From the NCBI RefSeq assembly GCF_035658495.1, contig NZ_CP141944.1:3261001-3325000 (forward strand): a DNA stretch of 64,000 bases. The letters are read 5' to 3'. Position numbers and translations under genes: made by a program. The notes beneath the pieces were generated by a model that was given only the letters and a program-made list of their open reading frames with translations, ran no database searches and had not been told where the DNA came from. This stretch comes from Novosphingobium sp. RL4. Its GTDB lineage: Bacteria; Pseudomonadota; Alphaproteobacteria; Sphingomonadales; Sphingomonadaceae. Positions 17,939-27,483 of the stretch are shown one piece after another; positions within the stretch are counted from its first letter, which is position 1; the number at the start of each line of letters is the position of its first letter.

Positions 17939-19234
17939 TCAGACCTGGGCAGGCGCCAGTCTCGGGCTGAGCAGGTGGACCACCAGCAGCGCCACCAGAT
18001 AGGCGCTGGCGCAGATCGCGAAGAGCACTTCGTAGCTGTGCGTGGCGTCGAGGATGTAGCCTGCGAAAAGCGCCATCCCCATGCCGCCGAAAGCGCCCAC
18101 GGTGCCGCCGATGCCGACCACCGAGCCCACCGCACCGCGCGGGAACACGTCGGAAGGCAGCGTGTAGAGGTTGGCCGAGAACGCCTGGTGCGCCGCCGTG
18201 GCCAGCCCGATCACCAGCACCGCGGACCACACGCTGTCGATGCTCTGCGCGAACCAGATCGGCAGGACACAGACCGCGCAGATCAGCATCGTGATCTTGC
18301 GGGCGAAGTTGGGCGTGCGGCCCGCCTTGATGAGCTTCGAGGACAGCCAGCCGCCGCCGACGCTGCCGAGATCGGAAATCAGGTAGATCCCCGCCAGCGG
18401 CAGGCCGAAGGTCTTGAGATCGAGGTCATAGCGCTCGAACAGGTAGCCGGGCAGCCAGAACAGGAAGAACCACCAGATCGGGTCGATCAGGAACTTGCCG
18501 AGCGCATAGGCCCAGGTCTCCTTCACGGTGAGCAGGCGCGCCCAGCCGATCTTCTCGACCGGATCGGCGGGGTCCTGCTGGATCCAGGCGAGTTCGGCCG
18601 GGGTGACGCGGCCATGCTCGCCGGGATGGCGATAGATCGCCCACCATGCGCCCAGCCACAGCACGCCGAAGATGCCGGTGACGAAGAACGCCATGCGCCA
18701 GTCGAACCAGAGCACCAGCAGCGGCACGATCAGCGGCGTGAGAATGGCGCCGACATTGGCCCCGGCATTGAACAGGCCGATGGCGAAGGCGCGTTCCTTC
18801 TGCGGGAACCAGTCCGTCACGGCGCGGATACCGGCCGGGAAGTTGCCCGATTCGCCGATCCCCAGGCCGAAGCGGGCGGCGGCGAACGAGGTCAGCCCCG
18901 AAGCGAAGCCGTGCGCCATGTGGCTCACCGTCCAGATGACGATGGCGATGGTGTAGCCCAGCCGCGCGCCCAGTGCATCGACCACCTTGCCGAACGAGAG
19001 GTAGCCGATGGCGTAGGCAAGCTGGAACCAGAAGACGATTTCCGCGAAGTCGCTTTCGCTCCAGTGGAATTCGCCCGCCAGCGTCGGCTTGAGCACGCCG
19101 ATCATCTGGCGGTCGATATAGTTGATCGCCGTGGCCGCGAAGAGCAGCGCGACGATCGTCCAGCGATAGCGGCCGGCGGTGGGGTGAAGGCCGGTCCGGT
19201 CTACCTTGGCCGTTCCAGCGATACCTGCATCCAT
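17939..19234 (-). CDS. MFS transporter, hexuronate (ExuT-like) type
   Basis: This is a twelve-segment major facilitator of the anion:cation symporter group. The beginning NYIDRQMIGVLKPTLAGEF, followed by GFGIGESGNFPA-like sequence (LGIGESGNFPAGIRAV), is typical of ExuT/DgoT-like sugar acid carriers. The start ATG 19232-19234 has GGGAGCAGG upstream; the longer open frame adds unrelated sequence. It lies 56 bases after the hydratase gene and within the galacturonate locus. The likely cargo is galacturonate or an unsaturated uronate entering the cytoplasm. Confidence 0.85.
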   Translation of the reverse strand: MDAGIAGTAKVDRTGLHPTAGRYRWTIVALLFAATAINYIDRQMIGVLKPTLAGEFHWSESDFAEIVFWFQLAYAIGYLSFGKVVDALGARLGYTIAIVIWTVSHMAHGFASGLTSFAAARFGLGIGESGNFPAGIRAVTDWFPQKERAFAIGLFNAGANVGAILTPLIVPLLVLWFDWRMAFFVTGIFGVLWLGAWWAIYRHPGEHGRVTPAELAWIQQDPADPVEKIGWARLLTVKETWAYALGKFLIDPIWWFFLFWLPGYLFERYDLDLKTFGLPLAGIYLISDLGSVGGGWLSSKLIKAGRTPNFARKITMLICAVCVLPIWFAQSIDSVWSAVLVIGLATAAHQAFSANLYTLPSDVFPRGAVGSVVGIGGTVGAFGGMGMALFAGYILDATHSYEVLFAICASAYLVALLVVHLLSPRLAPAQV

Positions 19235-19290
19235 TGATCCTGCTCCCTTTTCGGCGGCGTTCTTGTGGGCCTGCCGATCGATCTGTCCTG

Positions 19291-20109
19291 TCAGGCGGGC
19301 ACCGCCGCCGCGATCCGGCAGCTCACGCTGCCATGGCCTTCGAAGTGCGCGGTCACGCCCTGCCCCGGCACGACCGGGTGGACCCCGGTAACCGCGCCCG
19401 TCGAAACCCAGGTGCCGCCGCTGCAATCGATGCCGCGGGCCGAAAGGTTCGCCAGCAGGAAGCGCACCGCGCCGAGGGGGCCGTCGAGCATCGTTGCCGT
19501 GGTTGCCTCGGCGATGGTTTCGCCGTCGATCTCGAAGCGGACGCCGATGGTCTCGAAGGCGGCGGTTTCCCAGCCTTCGAGGGCCGGGCCAACGACCATG
19601 CCGGCATTGTTGCCGAAATCGGAGATCGTCACCGGCGGGCCGTCGGCATTGATGCCGGGATAGGGCGAGCTGGCCACTTCGATGCCGATATGGACGGCAT
19701 CGAGAACCTTGCGCGTCTCCGCGTCGTCCGCCGGCACCGTGCCGTTCCAGCCGGGCGCGACATGCAGGAGGAATTCGGCCTCGGCAGCGGCAAAGCCCTG
19801 CGCGAAGACGGGCATCTCGGGCGCTTCACCCGAACTTGCCGTGACCACGCTATCCGCGAAGATCGGCCCGGACAGCCGGTTCGCGCCGAGGCGCGCGTCT
19901 TCGGGGGCGTTGATCCTGCCGACCTTCCAGCCGGCCACCGTGCGGCCGTCAAGGCCGATGGCGCGGTCCTGGATGGCATAGGCGCCCGACAGGTCGGTAG
20001 GCGCCTCTCCGGGGTAGATCGTCAATGCGCGTTTCTCGCGTCGTGCCGCCACGAATGCACTCGCAACCGCGTGTGCCTGTTCGTGGGGAGCCTGCTCGGT
20101 CGAACTCAT
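19291..20109 (-). CDS. 2-keto-4-pentenoate hydratase / FAH-superfamily enzyme
   Basis: The 272-residue protein belongs to the fumarylacetoacetase-type fold. It shows AEAEFLLHVAP, with acidic metal-ligand residues, and the closing VVPGQGVTAHFEGHGSVSCRI. In other settings such enzymes hydrate 2-keto-4-pentenoates or act on 2-keto-3-deoxy sugar acids. The latter fits a locus built around 2-keto-3-deoxygluconate, but the step is not canonical. An operator (20145-20158) sits 36 bases before the start, so it is regulated with the uronate genes. The exact substrate is unknown. Confidence 0.78.
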   Translation of the reverse strand: MSSTEQAPHEQAHAVASAFVAARREKRALTIYPGEAPTDLSGAYAIQDRAIGLDGRTVAGWKVGRINAPEDARLGANRLSGPIFADSVVTASSGEAPEMPVFAQGFAAAEAEFLLHVAPGWNGTVPADDAETRKVLDAVHIGIEVASSPYPGINADGPPVTISDFGNNAGMVVGPALEGWETAAFETIGVRFEIDGETIAEATTATMLDGPLGAVRFLLANLSARGIDCSGGTWVSTGAVTGVHPVVPGQGVTAHFEGHGSVSCRIAAAVPA

Positions 20110-20144
20110 CCCAAACCCTTCGTTGTTCTGATTTCGTCGTTAAA

Positions 20145-20158
20145 GGAAACCGGTGTCA
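20145..20158. promoter_or_regulatory. LacI-type operator, copy 1
   Basis: Read on the minus strand this is TGACACCGGTTTCC, one of five copies of the same site in the locus. It precedes the hydratase-transporter operon. A poor leftward promoter (TTGCTT with a possible TAACGA) surrounds it. Confidence 0.72.
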
Positions 20159-20201
20159 TAAGCAAATCGATACTTGGCCGCGCGGGTGCTGCCTCAGCCG
20201 T

Positions 20202-21704
20202 TCAGAGGGTTACGCCGCGCTTCCAGACCGCGATGGCGCGCTGGCCGCCGCGCTCCGAGGCCGTGGCCTCCCCGCTGGCGATCGCGCAGATCCGCTGGAG
20301 GAAAGCGGCATCGGCAGCGTCCTGCCCGAGATCGAGCGCGATCGAGGCGTCGAAATCGATCCAGTGCGGCTTGGCCTCGGACAGGCGGCGGTTGGAGGCG
20401 ACCTTCACCGTCGGCACCGGGAAGCCCAGCGGCGTGCCGCGTCCGGTGGTGAACAGCACCAGGGTCGCCCCCGAAGCGGCGAGCGCGGTGGAGGACACCG
20501 CATCGTTGCCCGGCGCCTCCAGCAGGGTGACGCCCGGCACGCTGGCCTGACCGCCATAATCGATCACATCGCACAGCGGCGCGGAGCCCGCCTTCTGGAC
20601 CGCGCCCAGCGATTTCTCCTCCAGCGTGGTGATCCCGCCCGCAAGGTTGCCCGGCGAGGGGTTCTCCGAAACCGGCAGGCCCTGGTCGAGATAATAGCGC
20701 TTGAAACGGTTCACGAGGCCGGCCGCCGCCTCGAACACCTCGCGCGAGGTCGCACGGTCCAGGAGGGCCTGTTCGGCGCCGAATATCTCGGGAATCTCGG
20801 TGAGGATCGCCTTGCCGCCCGCGTCCGAGATCGTTTCCGAAAGCCGCCCCAGCAGCGGATTGGCGGTGAGCCCCGAGAAGCCGTCCGAACCGCCGCACTT
20901 GAGCCCGATGGTCAGGGCCGAAAGCGGCAGTTCGACCCGGCGGGCGCCGGCCGCTTCCTCGACCAGTTCGTCCACCAGCCGGCCCGCTTCCTCGATCTCG
21001 TTCCCGGCGGACTGGCTGGAAAGCATCCGCAGCTTGGACCGCGCCCATACCGGCACCGCCGCAACCAGCGCATCGAGCTGGTTGGATTCGCAGCCAAGCC
21101 CAAGCAGCAGCACGCCCGCCGCATTGGGGCTGGCGGCAAGCCCGGCGAGCAGGGCGCGGGTGCCGTCGAGATCGTCGCCAAGCTGCGAGCAGCCGTGGGG
21201 GTGCGCGAAGGCATGCACACCGTCGATCCGGCCCGCCGCGATGAGCGCCGCATGGCGCCCCTGCGCCTCGCGGGCGACCTGTTCGGCGGTCATGCCGACA
21301 CAGCCGACCGTGGGCAGTATCCAGATCTCGTTGCGGGTCGCCGCGCGGCCGTCGGCGCGCAAATAGCCCTGCCATGTCAGGTCGGTTCCCGCACGCGGGC
21401 CATGGGCCTGCGCTTCGCCGGGGTGGGGCGCGTAGGCGAGCTCGCCGGCCAGCGCGGTTTCCACATTGTGGGTGTGGACATGGCCGCCCGCCGGGATCGC
21501 CTGCGTGGCGCGGCCGATCGGCTGGCCGTACTTCACCACCGTGTCCCCTGCCGCGATATCGGCGAGGGCGAACTTGTGTCCCTGCCCCACGTCCTCGCGC
21601 AGCGCGAGGCCGTCCACCACTTCGCCAGAGGCGAGCGGGCGCAGCGCGACGGCCACGGTGTCGCGGGGGTGGATACGAATCGAGGCGGGGATTTCTGAAG
21701 GCAT
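20202..21704 (-). CDS. uxaA: Altronate dehydratase UxaA
   Basis: UxaA converts D-altronate to 2-keto-3-deoxy-D-gluconate in the galacturonate pathway. The N-terminal 100 residues are the SAF domain (HPRDTVAVALRPLASGE), and the rest is the dehydratase domain, with GCVGMTAEQVA, HPHGCSQLGDD, GLGCESNQ and GLKCGGSDGFSG providing metal/substrate cysteines and histidines. The 500-residue length is normal for the fused form. It is divergent from lacI, with an operator between, and upstream of the hydratase gene. Confidence 0.92.
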   Translation of the reverse strand: MPSEIPASIRIHPRDTVAVALRPLASGEVVDGLALREDVGQGHKFALADIAAGDTVVKYGQPIGRATQAIPAGGHVHTHNVETALAGELAYAPHPGEAQAHGPRAGTDLTWQGYLRADGRAATRNEIWILPTVGCVGMTAEQVAREAQGRHAALIAAGRIDGVHAFAHPHGCSQLGDDLDGTRALLAGLAASPNAAGVLLLGLGCESNQLDALVAAVPVWARSKLRMLSSQSAGNEIEEAGRLVDELVEEAAGARRVELPLSALTIGLKCGGSDGFSGLTANPLLGRLSETISDAGGKAILTEIPEIFGAEQALLDRATSREVFEAAAGLVNRFKRYYLDQGLPVSENPSPGNLAGGITTLEEKSLGAVQKAGSAPLCDVIDYGGQASVPGVTLLEAPGNDAVSSTALAASGATLVLFTTGRGTPLGFPVPTVKVASNRRLSEAKPHWIDFDASIALDLGQDAADAAFLQRICAIASGEATASERGGQRAIAVWKRGVTL

Positions 21705-21747
21705 CGTAGGACCGGAGTTAGCGCGGAATTGAGGACTTCCAAGAAAA

Positions 21748-21761
21748 GGAAACCGGTGTCA
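21748..21761. promoter_or_regulatory. LacI-type operator, copy 2
   Basis: The minus-strand reading is TGACACCGGTTTCC, identical to copy 1. It lies in the divergent gap between uxaA and the lacI regulator. It could therefore control uxaA and the regulator's own expression. Confidence 0.74.
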
Positions 21762-21842
21762 TCTTGCCTTTCCGCAAGCAAGAAGGCAAGCGGCTGACAA
21801 CAGATCGGCGAAACCGCAAGCGGTCCGTCAAAAGGGGCGAGG

Positions 21843-22877
21843 ATGCCGGAAGAACACAAACGCGACGCCAAGCCCACCATCAACGACGTCGCCCGGCTCT
21901 CCGGCGTGTCGAAGAAGACCGTCAGCCGCGTCATCAACAAGTCGCCCCTGCTGAACCAGGCCACGCGCGAGAAGGTCGAAGCGGTGATCGCCGAAATCGG
22001 CTATGTGCCCAACCCGCAGGCCCGCGCGCTGGCGCTGCGGCGCAACTTCCTGATCGGCCTGATCCACGACAACCCCAACGCGCAGATGGTGCTGGGCGTG
22101 CAGGAAGGCATTCTGGACGCGATCCGCGACACCGAGTTCGCGCTGGTGGTCCGCCCCGTGGATCGCCATTCCCCCACGATGCTGGAGGACATCCGCCGCT
22201 TCATCGAGCAGCAGCGCCTCTACGGCGTGCTGCTGCTGCCGCCGATCTCCGAGAACGACGGCCTCGCCGCCGTCTGCCGCGAGCTTGGCTGCACGCTGGT
22301 CCGCATGGGTTCGGCCCGTCTGGATGACGACAAGCACCTCGTCGCCTCGAACGACCGTCATGCCGTGCGCGAGGCGGTGGCATGGCTGGTGAGCCTTGGC
22401 CACAAGCGCATCGGCTTCATCGCCGGGCCGGAAGGCTTCCGCTCCGCTCACGAGCGCGAACTGGGCTTTGCCGACGGGCTTGCCGGCGCCGGCCTCGAAC
22501 CGGACCCGGCCATCACCGCGCGGGGCAACTACCGCTTCGAATCGGGCCTTGCCGCGGGGGAGCGCCTGCTGTCCGCCGAACCGCGCCCCACCGCGATCTT
22601 CTCCAGCAACGACGAGATGGCCGCCGGCGTGCTTCATGCGGCGCGGGCGAAGGGCATTTCGGTGCCCGAGCAGCTTTCCATCATCGGCTTCGACGATACC
22701 GCCATCGCCGCGCATATCTGGCCGCCGCTGACCACGGTGCGCTGGCCGATCGTGCCGATGGCGACCGCCGCCGCCCGCAAGCTGATCGAGCCGGCCAGCG
22801 CCGCTTCGCAGCCATCGCTGTTCCTCTCGGACCTCGTGCGCCGCGCCTCGGTGGCGCCGCCCTCCCCGGACCGCTGA
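21843..22877 (+). CDS. LacI-family regulator of the uronate locus
   Basis: This is a one-component repressor with a helix-turn-helix at about residues 12-31 (TINDVARLSGVSKKTVSRVIN) and the hinge and periplasmic-binding-like effector domain typical of LacI/GalR. It has 344 residues. A pathway intermediate such as KDG or an unsaturated uronate is a plausible effector, but the sequence does not tell. Its gene sits among five copies of one palindromic site whose CG centre fits LacI operators, so it probably binds them. Confidence 0.9.
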   Translation: MPEEHKRDAKPTINDVARLSGVSKKTVSRVINKSPLLNQATREKVEAVIAEIGYVPNPQARALALRRNFLIGLIHDNPNAQMVLGVQEGILDAIRDTEFALVVRPVDRHSPTMLEDIRRFIEQQRLYGVLLLPPISENDGLAAVCRELGCTLVRMGSARLDDDKHLVASNDRHAVREAVAWLVSLGHKRIGFIAGPEGFRSAHERELGFADGLAGAGLEPDPAITARGNYRFESGLAAGERLLSAEPRPTAIFSSNDEMAAGVLHAARAKGISVPEQLSIIGFDDTAIAAHIWPPLTTVRWPIVPMATAAARKLIEPASAASQPSLFLSDLVRRASVAPPSPDR

Positions 22878-22922
22878 GCGCCGCGGTTCAGGCACATGGG
22901 GACAAACACGCCCCGCAGGACA

Positions 22923-22950
22923 TTGACACCGGTTACCAAAGCCGGATAAG
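22923..22950 (+). promoter_or_regulatory. Promoter of kduI with operator copy 3
   Basis: The -35 is TTGACA (22923-22928), followed after 16 bases by GATAAG (22945-22950). The operator TGACACCGGTTACC occupies 22924-22937, so it overlaps the -35 and would block polymerase. The kduI start is 66 bases downstream of the -10. Confidence 0.7.
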
Positions 22951-23015
22951 ACTTGACCTGAAACGCAATAGCGTCCCACCATACGGAACTGAATTCCACA
23001 AGGGAGAGAGCCCCC

Positions 23016-23852
23016 GTGTTCTGCAAGACCTACCACGCCACCCATCCCGACATGATGGAGTGCGTCTCCAACGAGGAACTGCGCGATCGCTACCTCGTCG
23101 GCGGCATGTTCGAGGACGGCAAGGTCAACCTCAACTATTCGCACAACGAACGCTTCGTGATCGGCGGCGCGGTGCCTTCGCAGGGTCCGCTCAAGCTGCC
23201 CGCGCAGACCGTTCCCAAGAGCGCGGAAGGCAAGCCCTTCCTTGAGCGCCGCGAAGCCGGCATCACCAACATCGGCGGCCCCGGCGCGATCACGGTCGAC
23301 GGCCAGCGCTTCGAGGTGGGCAACAAGGAATGCCTCTACGTGCCGATGGGCTCGGACGAGGTGATCTTCGAGGGTGAGACCGCGCGCTTCTACATCGCCT
23401 CGGTCCCCGCGCATAAGGCCTGCCCGATCAAGCTGATCACGCTGGCCGAAGCGAACCCGCTGGCCCGCGGCGATCTGGCCAATTCGAACCAGCGCACGAT
23501 CTACCAGCTCGTCATCCCCGGCGTCTGCGAAAGCGCGCAGCTGCTGCTGGGCCTCACCGTGCTGGAAGAAGGTTCGGTGTGGAACACGATGCCGCCGCAC
23601 CTTCATGACCGCCGCAGCGAGATCTACCTCTACTTCGAACTGCCCGAAGAGAACGACCGCATCTTCCACTACATGGGCGAGCCCGACCAGATGCGCCACA
23701 TCGTGATCGCCAACGAAGAGGCCGTCATCAGCCCGCCGTGGTCGATCCACATGGGTTCGGGCACCAAGAAGTACGCGTTCATCTGGGCCATGGGCGGGGA
23801 AAACCTCGACTATACCGACATGAACGTGCTGGATATCTGCCAGCTTCAGTAG
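23016..23852 (+). CDS. kduI: 5-keto-4-deoxyuronate isomerase KduI
   Basis: KduI isomerises 5-keto-4-deoxyuronate, formed from pectate lyase products, to 3-deoxy-D-glycero-2,5-hexodiulosonate. The cupin zinc site is complete: H195, H197, E202 and H245. The chain has 278 residues, as in E. coli. Translation starts at GTG 23016, preceded by AGGGAGAG. It is the first gene of kduI-kduD-kdgK-esterase. Confidence 0.95.
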   Translation: MFCKTYHATHPDMMECVSNEELRDRYLVGGMFEDGKVNLNYSHNERFVIGGAVPSQGPLKLPAQTVPKSAEGKPFLERREAGITNIGGPGAITVDGQRFEVGNKECLYVPMGSDEVIFEGETARFYIASVPAHKACPIKLITLAEANPLARGDLANSNQRTIYQLVIPGVCESAQLLLGLTVLEEGSVWNTMPPHLHDRRSEIYLYFELPEENDRIFHYMGEPDQMRHIVIANEEAVISPPWSIHMGSGTKKYAFIWAMGGENLDYTDMNVLDICQLQ

Positions 23853-23869
23853 GGTATCCGTTCGGACGC

Positions 23870-23917
23870 GGCTCCGTCGCGCCCCTCGTCACCGGCGGGG
23901 AGCGGAGCGACGGAGCC
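23870..23917 (+). other. Stem-loop between kduI and kduD
   Basis: An 11-base perfect stem, GGCTCCGTCGC (23870-23880) with its complement at 23907-23917, encloses a second small CCCC/GGGG helix. No T-run follows. It may act as an mRNA stability or processing element that sets the kduI to kduD ratio. The unusually long 155-base gap within the operon has no other recognisable content. Confidence 0.5.
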
Positions 23918-24007
23918 ACGCCCGCAACGACGAAGTCGATGCCGAACGCGGAGCCAACGGTGCGAAACCGCACCCGCCGGCACGATCAGATTGGGACAGG
24001 ACAGACT

Positions 24008-24778
24008 ATGGCGATTTCCTTCAGCCTCGAAGGCAAGGCCGCGCTCGTGACCGGCGCCAACACCGGGATCGGACAGGCCATTGCCGTGGCACTCGCCGAA
24101 GCCGGCGCCGACGTGGCCCTTGCCGGGCGCAGCGAACCGGCGGAAACCATTGCGCTGGTCGAAGCGACCGGCCGCAAGTGCGTGAACATCAAGGCCGACC
24201 TCTCCTCGATCGAGCCCGTGGGCCGCGTGATCGACGAAGCGGTGGCCGGGCTCGGCAAGATCGATATCCTCGTCAACAACGCCGGGATCATCCGCCGCGA
24301 CGACCTGCTGCAGTTCTCCGAAGAGGACTGGGACGCGGTGATGGACACCAACCTCAAGACCCTGTTCTTCCTCAGCCAGGCAGCGGCGAAGGGCATGGTG
24401 GAGCGGGGCGCCATTGGTGGTAGCCGGGGCAAGATCGTCAACATCGCCTCTCTGCTCACCTTCCAGGGCGGCATCCGCGTGCCGAGCTATGCGGCGGCGA
24501 AGTCGGGCGTGGGCGGCGTGACCAAGGCCATGGCCAACGAACTCGCGCCGAGGGGCGTGCAGGTCAACGCCATCGCTCCGGGCTACATCTCCACCAACAA
24601 CACCGCAGCCCTTCAGGGCGACGAGACGCGCAACCGCCAGATCCTGGAGCGCATTCCCACCGGCCGCTGGGGTGATCCCCGCGACATCGCCGGCGCCGCC
24701 GTGTTTCTTGCTTCCCCGGCTGCGGATTATGTTACAGGCCACGTCCTCGCCGTAGACGGCGGTTGGCTCGCGCGCTGA
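24008..24778 (+). CDS. kduD: 2-dehydro-3-deoxy-D-gluconate 5-dehydrogenase KduD
   Basis: KduD is an NAD(P)-dependent short-chain dehydrogenase that reduces 3-deoxy-D-glycero-2,5-hexodiulosonate to 2-keto-3-deoxygluconate. The nucleotide motif TGANTGIG is at 15-22, NNAG at 90-93, and the catalytic triad is S148, Y161, K165 (SYAAAK). It has 256 residues. The start has AGGACAG upstream, and kdgK follows after 14 bases. Confidence 0.92.
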   Translation: MAISFSLEGKAALVTGANTGIGQAIAVALAEAGADVALAGRSEPAETIALVEATGRKCVNIKADLSSIEPVGRVIDEAVAGLGKIDILVNNAGIIRRDDLLQFSEEDWDAVMDTNLKTLFFLSQAAAKGMVERGAIGGSRGKIVNIASLLTFQGGIRVPSYAAAKSGVGGVTKAMANELAPRGVQVNAIAPGYISTNNTAALQGDETRNRQILERIPTGRWGDPRDIAGAAVFLASPAADYVTGHVLAVDGGWLAR

Positions 24779-24792
24779 GGATTACCAAGACT

Positions 24793-25803
24793 ATGACTGG
24801 CCACGTTACCTGCTTCGGCGAAGTTCTCATCCGTTTCGCCACGCATGATGCACGGCTCGTGGTCCAGTCGGATTCGCTCGACATGGTGGTGGGCGGGGCG
24901 GAAGCCAATGTCGCCTCGGGGCTCGCCTCGCTCGGCCACGAGGTCCGCCTGGTCTCGCGCCTGCCCGCCAACCCGCTGGGCGACAAGGCCCGCGCCGCGC
25001 TGGGCTCGGCGGGGATCGGCCTTTCCGGCGTCACCTCCGGGCCGGGCCGCATGGGGCTCTACTTCCTCGAAACCGGCGCCGGGCTGCGTCCTTCCGCGAT
25101 CACTTACGACCGCGCCGGCAGTGCCTTCGCGCAGTCCTCGGTGGACGATTTCGACTTTGCCGCCGCGCTGGACGGCGCGCGGCTGCTGCACCTTTCCGGC
25201 ATCACGCCCGCACTCGGGCCGGGCGGCGTCTCGCTCGCCAGGGCCGCGGTGCGCGCCGCGCAGGAAGCCGGCGTGCCGATCTGCTTCGATGGCAATTACC
25301 GCGCGCTGCTGTGGGAAAGCTGGGACAGCAACCCGCGCGAAGTGCTCACCGAACTGGTCAGCGCGGCCACGGTGATGATCGGCAATCACCGCGACATCTC
25401 GCTGCTGCTGGGCGGCACCTTCTCGGGCGACGGTGAAGACCGCCGCCGCGAGGCTGCCGAGGCCGCCTTCGCGGCCTTCCCGGGCCTCCAGATCATCGCC
25501 TCCACGGCGCGCCATGTCGTCAACGCCGGGCATCACCGCATCGCCGCCCGCGTGGACGGCCGCGACGGCGCGGTGCAGACGGCCGAGGCCGACGTGACCG
25601 GCATCGTCGATCGCATCGGCACCGGCGATGCCTTCGCGGCGGGCGTGCTGCACCAGTGGCTGGAAGGCGGCGACCTTTCGGCCATGGCCCATGCCGGCCT
25701 CGCCTATACGGTGCTCAAGCATTCGCTGCACGGCGACATGAGCCTGATCGGCCGGGCGGAACTGGAAGCGTTCTCGATCGCCGGGGGCGACGTGCGGCGG
25801 TGA
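24793..25803 (+). CDS. kdgK: 2-keto-3-deoxygluconate kinase KdgK
   Basis: KdgK phosphorylates 2-keto-3-deoxygluconate to KDPG, the substrate of the aldolase Eda (which is not in this window). The PfkB fold is clear: GGAEANVASGLA near 34-45 and the catalytic GTGDAFAAG at 276-284 with base D279. There are 336 residues from ATG 24793; a longer start ten codons upstream would overlap the end of kduD. The context KduI-KduD fixes the substrate better than the sequence alone. Confidence 0.9.
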   Translation: MTGHVTCFGEVLIRFATHDARLVVQSDSLDMVVGGAEANVASGLASLGHEVRLVSRLPANPLGDKARAALGSAGIGLSGVTSGPGRMGLYFLETGAGLRPSAITYDRAGSAFAQSSVDDFDFAAALDGARLLHLSGITPALGPGGVSLARAAVRAAQEAGVPICFDGNYRALLWESWDSNPREVLTELVSAATVMIGNHRDISLLLGGTFSGDGEDRRREAAEAAFAAFPGLQIIASTARHVVNAGHHRIAARVDGRDGAVQTAEADVTGIVDRIGTGDAFAAGVLHQWLEGGDLSAMAHAGLAYTVLKHSLHGDMSLIGRAELEAFSIAGGDVRR

Positions 25804-25871
25804 CCGGAAGCTGATGCGTTTGCGTCGCCCCGGACATGATCCGGGAAGGCGCCGGGGGAAGAGGCACTGCC

Positions 25872-27434
25872 ATGACGGCCAGACACATCACGCGCCGCAC
25901 TCTCGTAAAGTCCGCCGCGGCACTTGCCGCGATAGCCCCTGCGCCGCTTCTCGCCCGCCCCTCCGCGCGTGCCGACAGCCCGGTGGCGGGGCGCTACCTC
26001 GGCCTTGCCGAACAGGGCGTGCTCGCCTTCAAGGGCATCCGCTACGGCCGCGCGCCGCGCTTTGCCCGCGCCGTCGCCGAACCCTGGTCCGGTCCGCGCC
26101 TCGAAGCCCGGACCTTCGCGCCGATCTGCCCGCAGCGCGGCTCCGGTAGCGAGCGTCAGTCCGAAGACTGCCTTTTCCTCAACGTCTGGACACCCGAAGC
26201 GAACCCCGCCGCGAAGCGCGCGGTCATGGTCTACTTCCACGGCGGCGCCTATACCACCGGCTCGGTCACCGATCCGCTTACCCACGGCGCGAAGCTGGCG
26301 GCCGGGGGCGACGTGGTGGTCGTCACCGTCAATCACCGGCTCAACGCGCTGGGCCATGCCTGGCTGCGACCTTTCGGCGCCCGCTATGCCGACAGCGGCA
26401 ACCTCGGCCAGCTCGACCTGATCCTCGCCCTGCAATGGGTGCGCGAACATATTGCGCAGTTCGGCGGAGACCCGGCACGGATCATGGTGTTCGGCCAGTC
26501 GGGCGGCGGCGCCAAGATCGCCACGCTCATGGCCATGCCGGCCGCGCAAGGGCTGTTCCACACTGCCGCCACCATGAGCGGCCAGCAGGTGCAGGCCAAC
26601 GGGCCGATGCACGCCTGGGCCCGCACGCAGGCGCTCATGGCGGCGCTGAAGCTGGCGCCCGGCGATGTGGAGAGTTTGCGGACGATGCCCGTGGAACGAC
26701 TGGTGGAGGGCCTTGGCGCCACCGATCCGGTCATGGGCGGCCCGGTCTATTTCGGCCCGGTGCTCGACATGACCAACCTGCCGCGCCATCCGTTCTGGCC
26801 GGACGCCGCGCCGCAGTCTCTCGGCGTGCCGATGATCCTGGGCAATACCCACGATGAAACCCGCGCCTTCCTCGACCCGCGCGGCAGCAAGCTGAAGGGG
26901 CTGGACTGGGGCAACCTGGCCGAGCGGATGAGCCGCGAGGTGAAGATCGATCTCGACCCGCAATGGGTGGTGGACCACTACCGCGCCCATGAGCCGGGCT
27001 GGAGCGTCGAACAGGTCTATTACGCCGCCACCACGGCGGGTCGCTCATGGCCGGGGCAAGTCATCGAGGCCGACGAACGCGCGAAGGCAGGTGCGCGGGA
27101 AACCTGGGTCTATCAGCTCGAACGCCCCTCTCCAGTCGATCCGCTGCGCGGCGCGGCGCATACCGATGACATTCCCTACGTCTTCGGCACGCTCGATGCG
27201 CCGGGCAGCTTTTCAGGCACGGACGCAGGCGCGCAGGCCTTGAGCAAGGCGATGATGGGGGCCTTCGCCGGGCTCGCCAGGACAGGACGGCCGGGCATCG
27301 CGGACTGGGCGGCCTACGCCCTGCCCTCCCGCCAGACCATGGTGTTCGGGGACAATGTCCGCGTGGAGAACGACCCGCGCGGCTGGCAGCGGGAATTGTG
27401 GGCCACGGCGCCCTATGTGCAGCCGGGAACCTGA
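25872..27434 (+). CDS. Exported type-B carboxylesterase
   Basis: This is a 520-residue esterase of the cholinesterase/type-B family, with the oxyanion stretch HGGAY (123-127), SEDCLFLNVW, and the nucleophile S210 in FGQSGGGAK. A Glu (in NTHDETRAF) and a His (in AAHTDDIPYVFG) complete the expected triad. The N-terminus ITRRTLVKSAAALAAIAP is a twin-arginine (Tat) signal, so it works in the periplasm or outside. In a pectin locus it probably removes acetyl, methyl or feruloyl esters. It lies 68 bases after kdgK. Confidence 0.82.
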   Translation: MTARHITRRTLVKSAAALAAIAPAPLLARPSARADSPVAGRYLGLAEQGVLAFKGIRYGRAPRFARAVAEPWSGPRLEARTFAPICPQRGSGSERQSEDCLFLNVWTPEANPAAKRAVMVYFHGGAYTTGSVTDPLTHGAKLAAGGDVVVVTVNHRLNALGHAWLRPFGARYADSGNLGQLDLILALQWVREHIAQFGGDPARIMVFGQSGGGAKIATLMAMPAAQGLFHTAATMSGQQVQANGPMHAWARTQALMAALKLAPGDVESLRTMPVERLVEGLGATDPVMGGPVYFGPVLDMTNLPRHPFWPDAAPQSLGVPMILGNTHDETRAFLDPRGSKLKGLDWGNLAERMSREVKIDLDPQWVVDHYRAHEPGWSVEQVYYAATTAGRSWPGQVIEADERAKAGARETWVYQLERPSPVDPLRGAAHTDDIPYVFGTLDAPGSFSGTDAGAQALSKAMMGAFAGLARTGRPGIADWAAYALPSRQTMVFGDNVRVENDPRGWQRELWATAPYVQPGT

Positions 27435-27483
27435 AGCCGCCGCAAGAGCGCAGGGGAGCGCGATGCCCCCCCTGCGCACCCTT

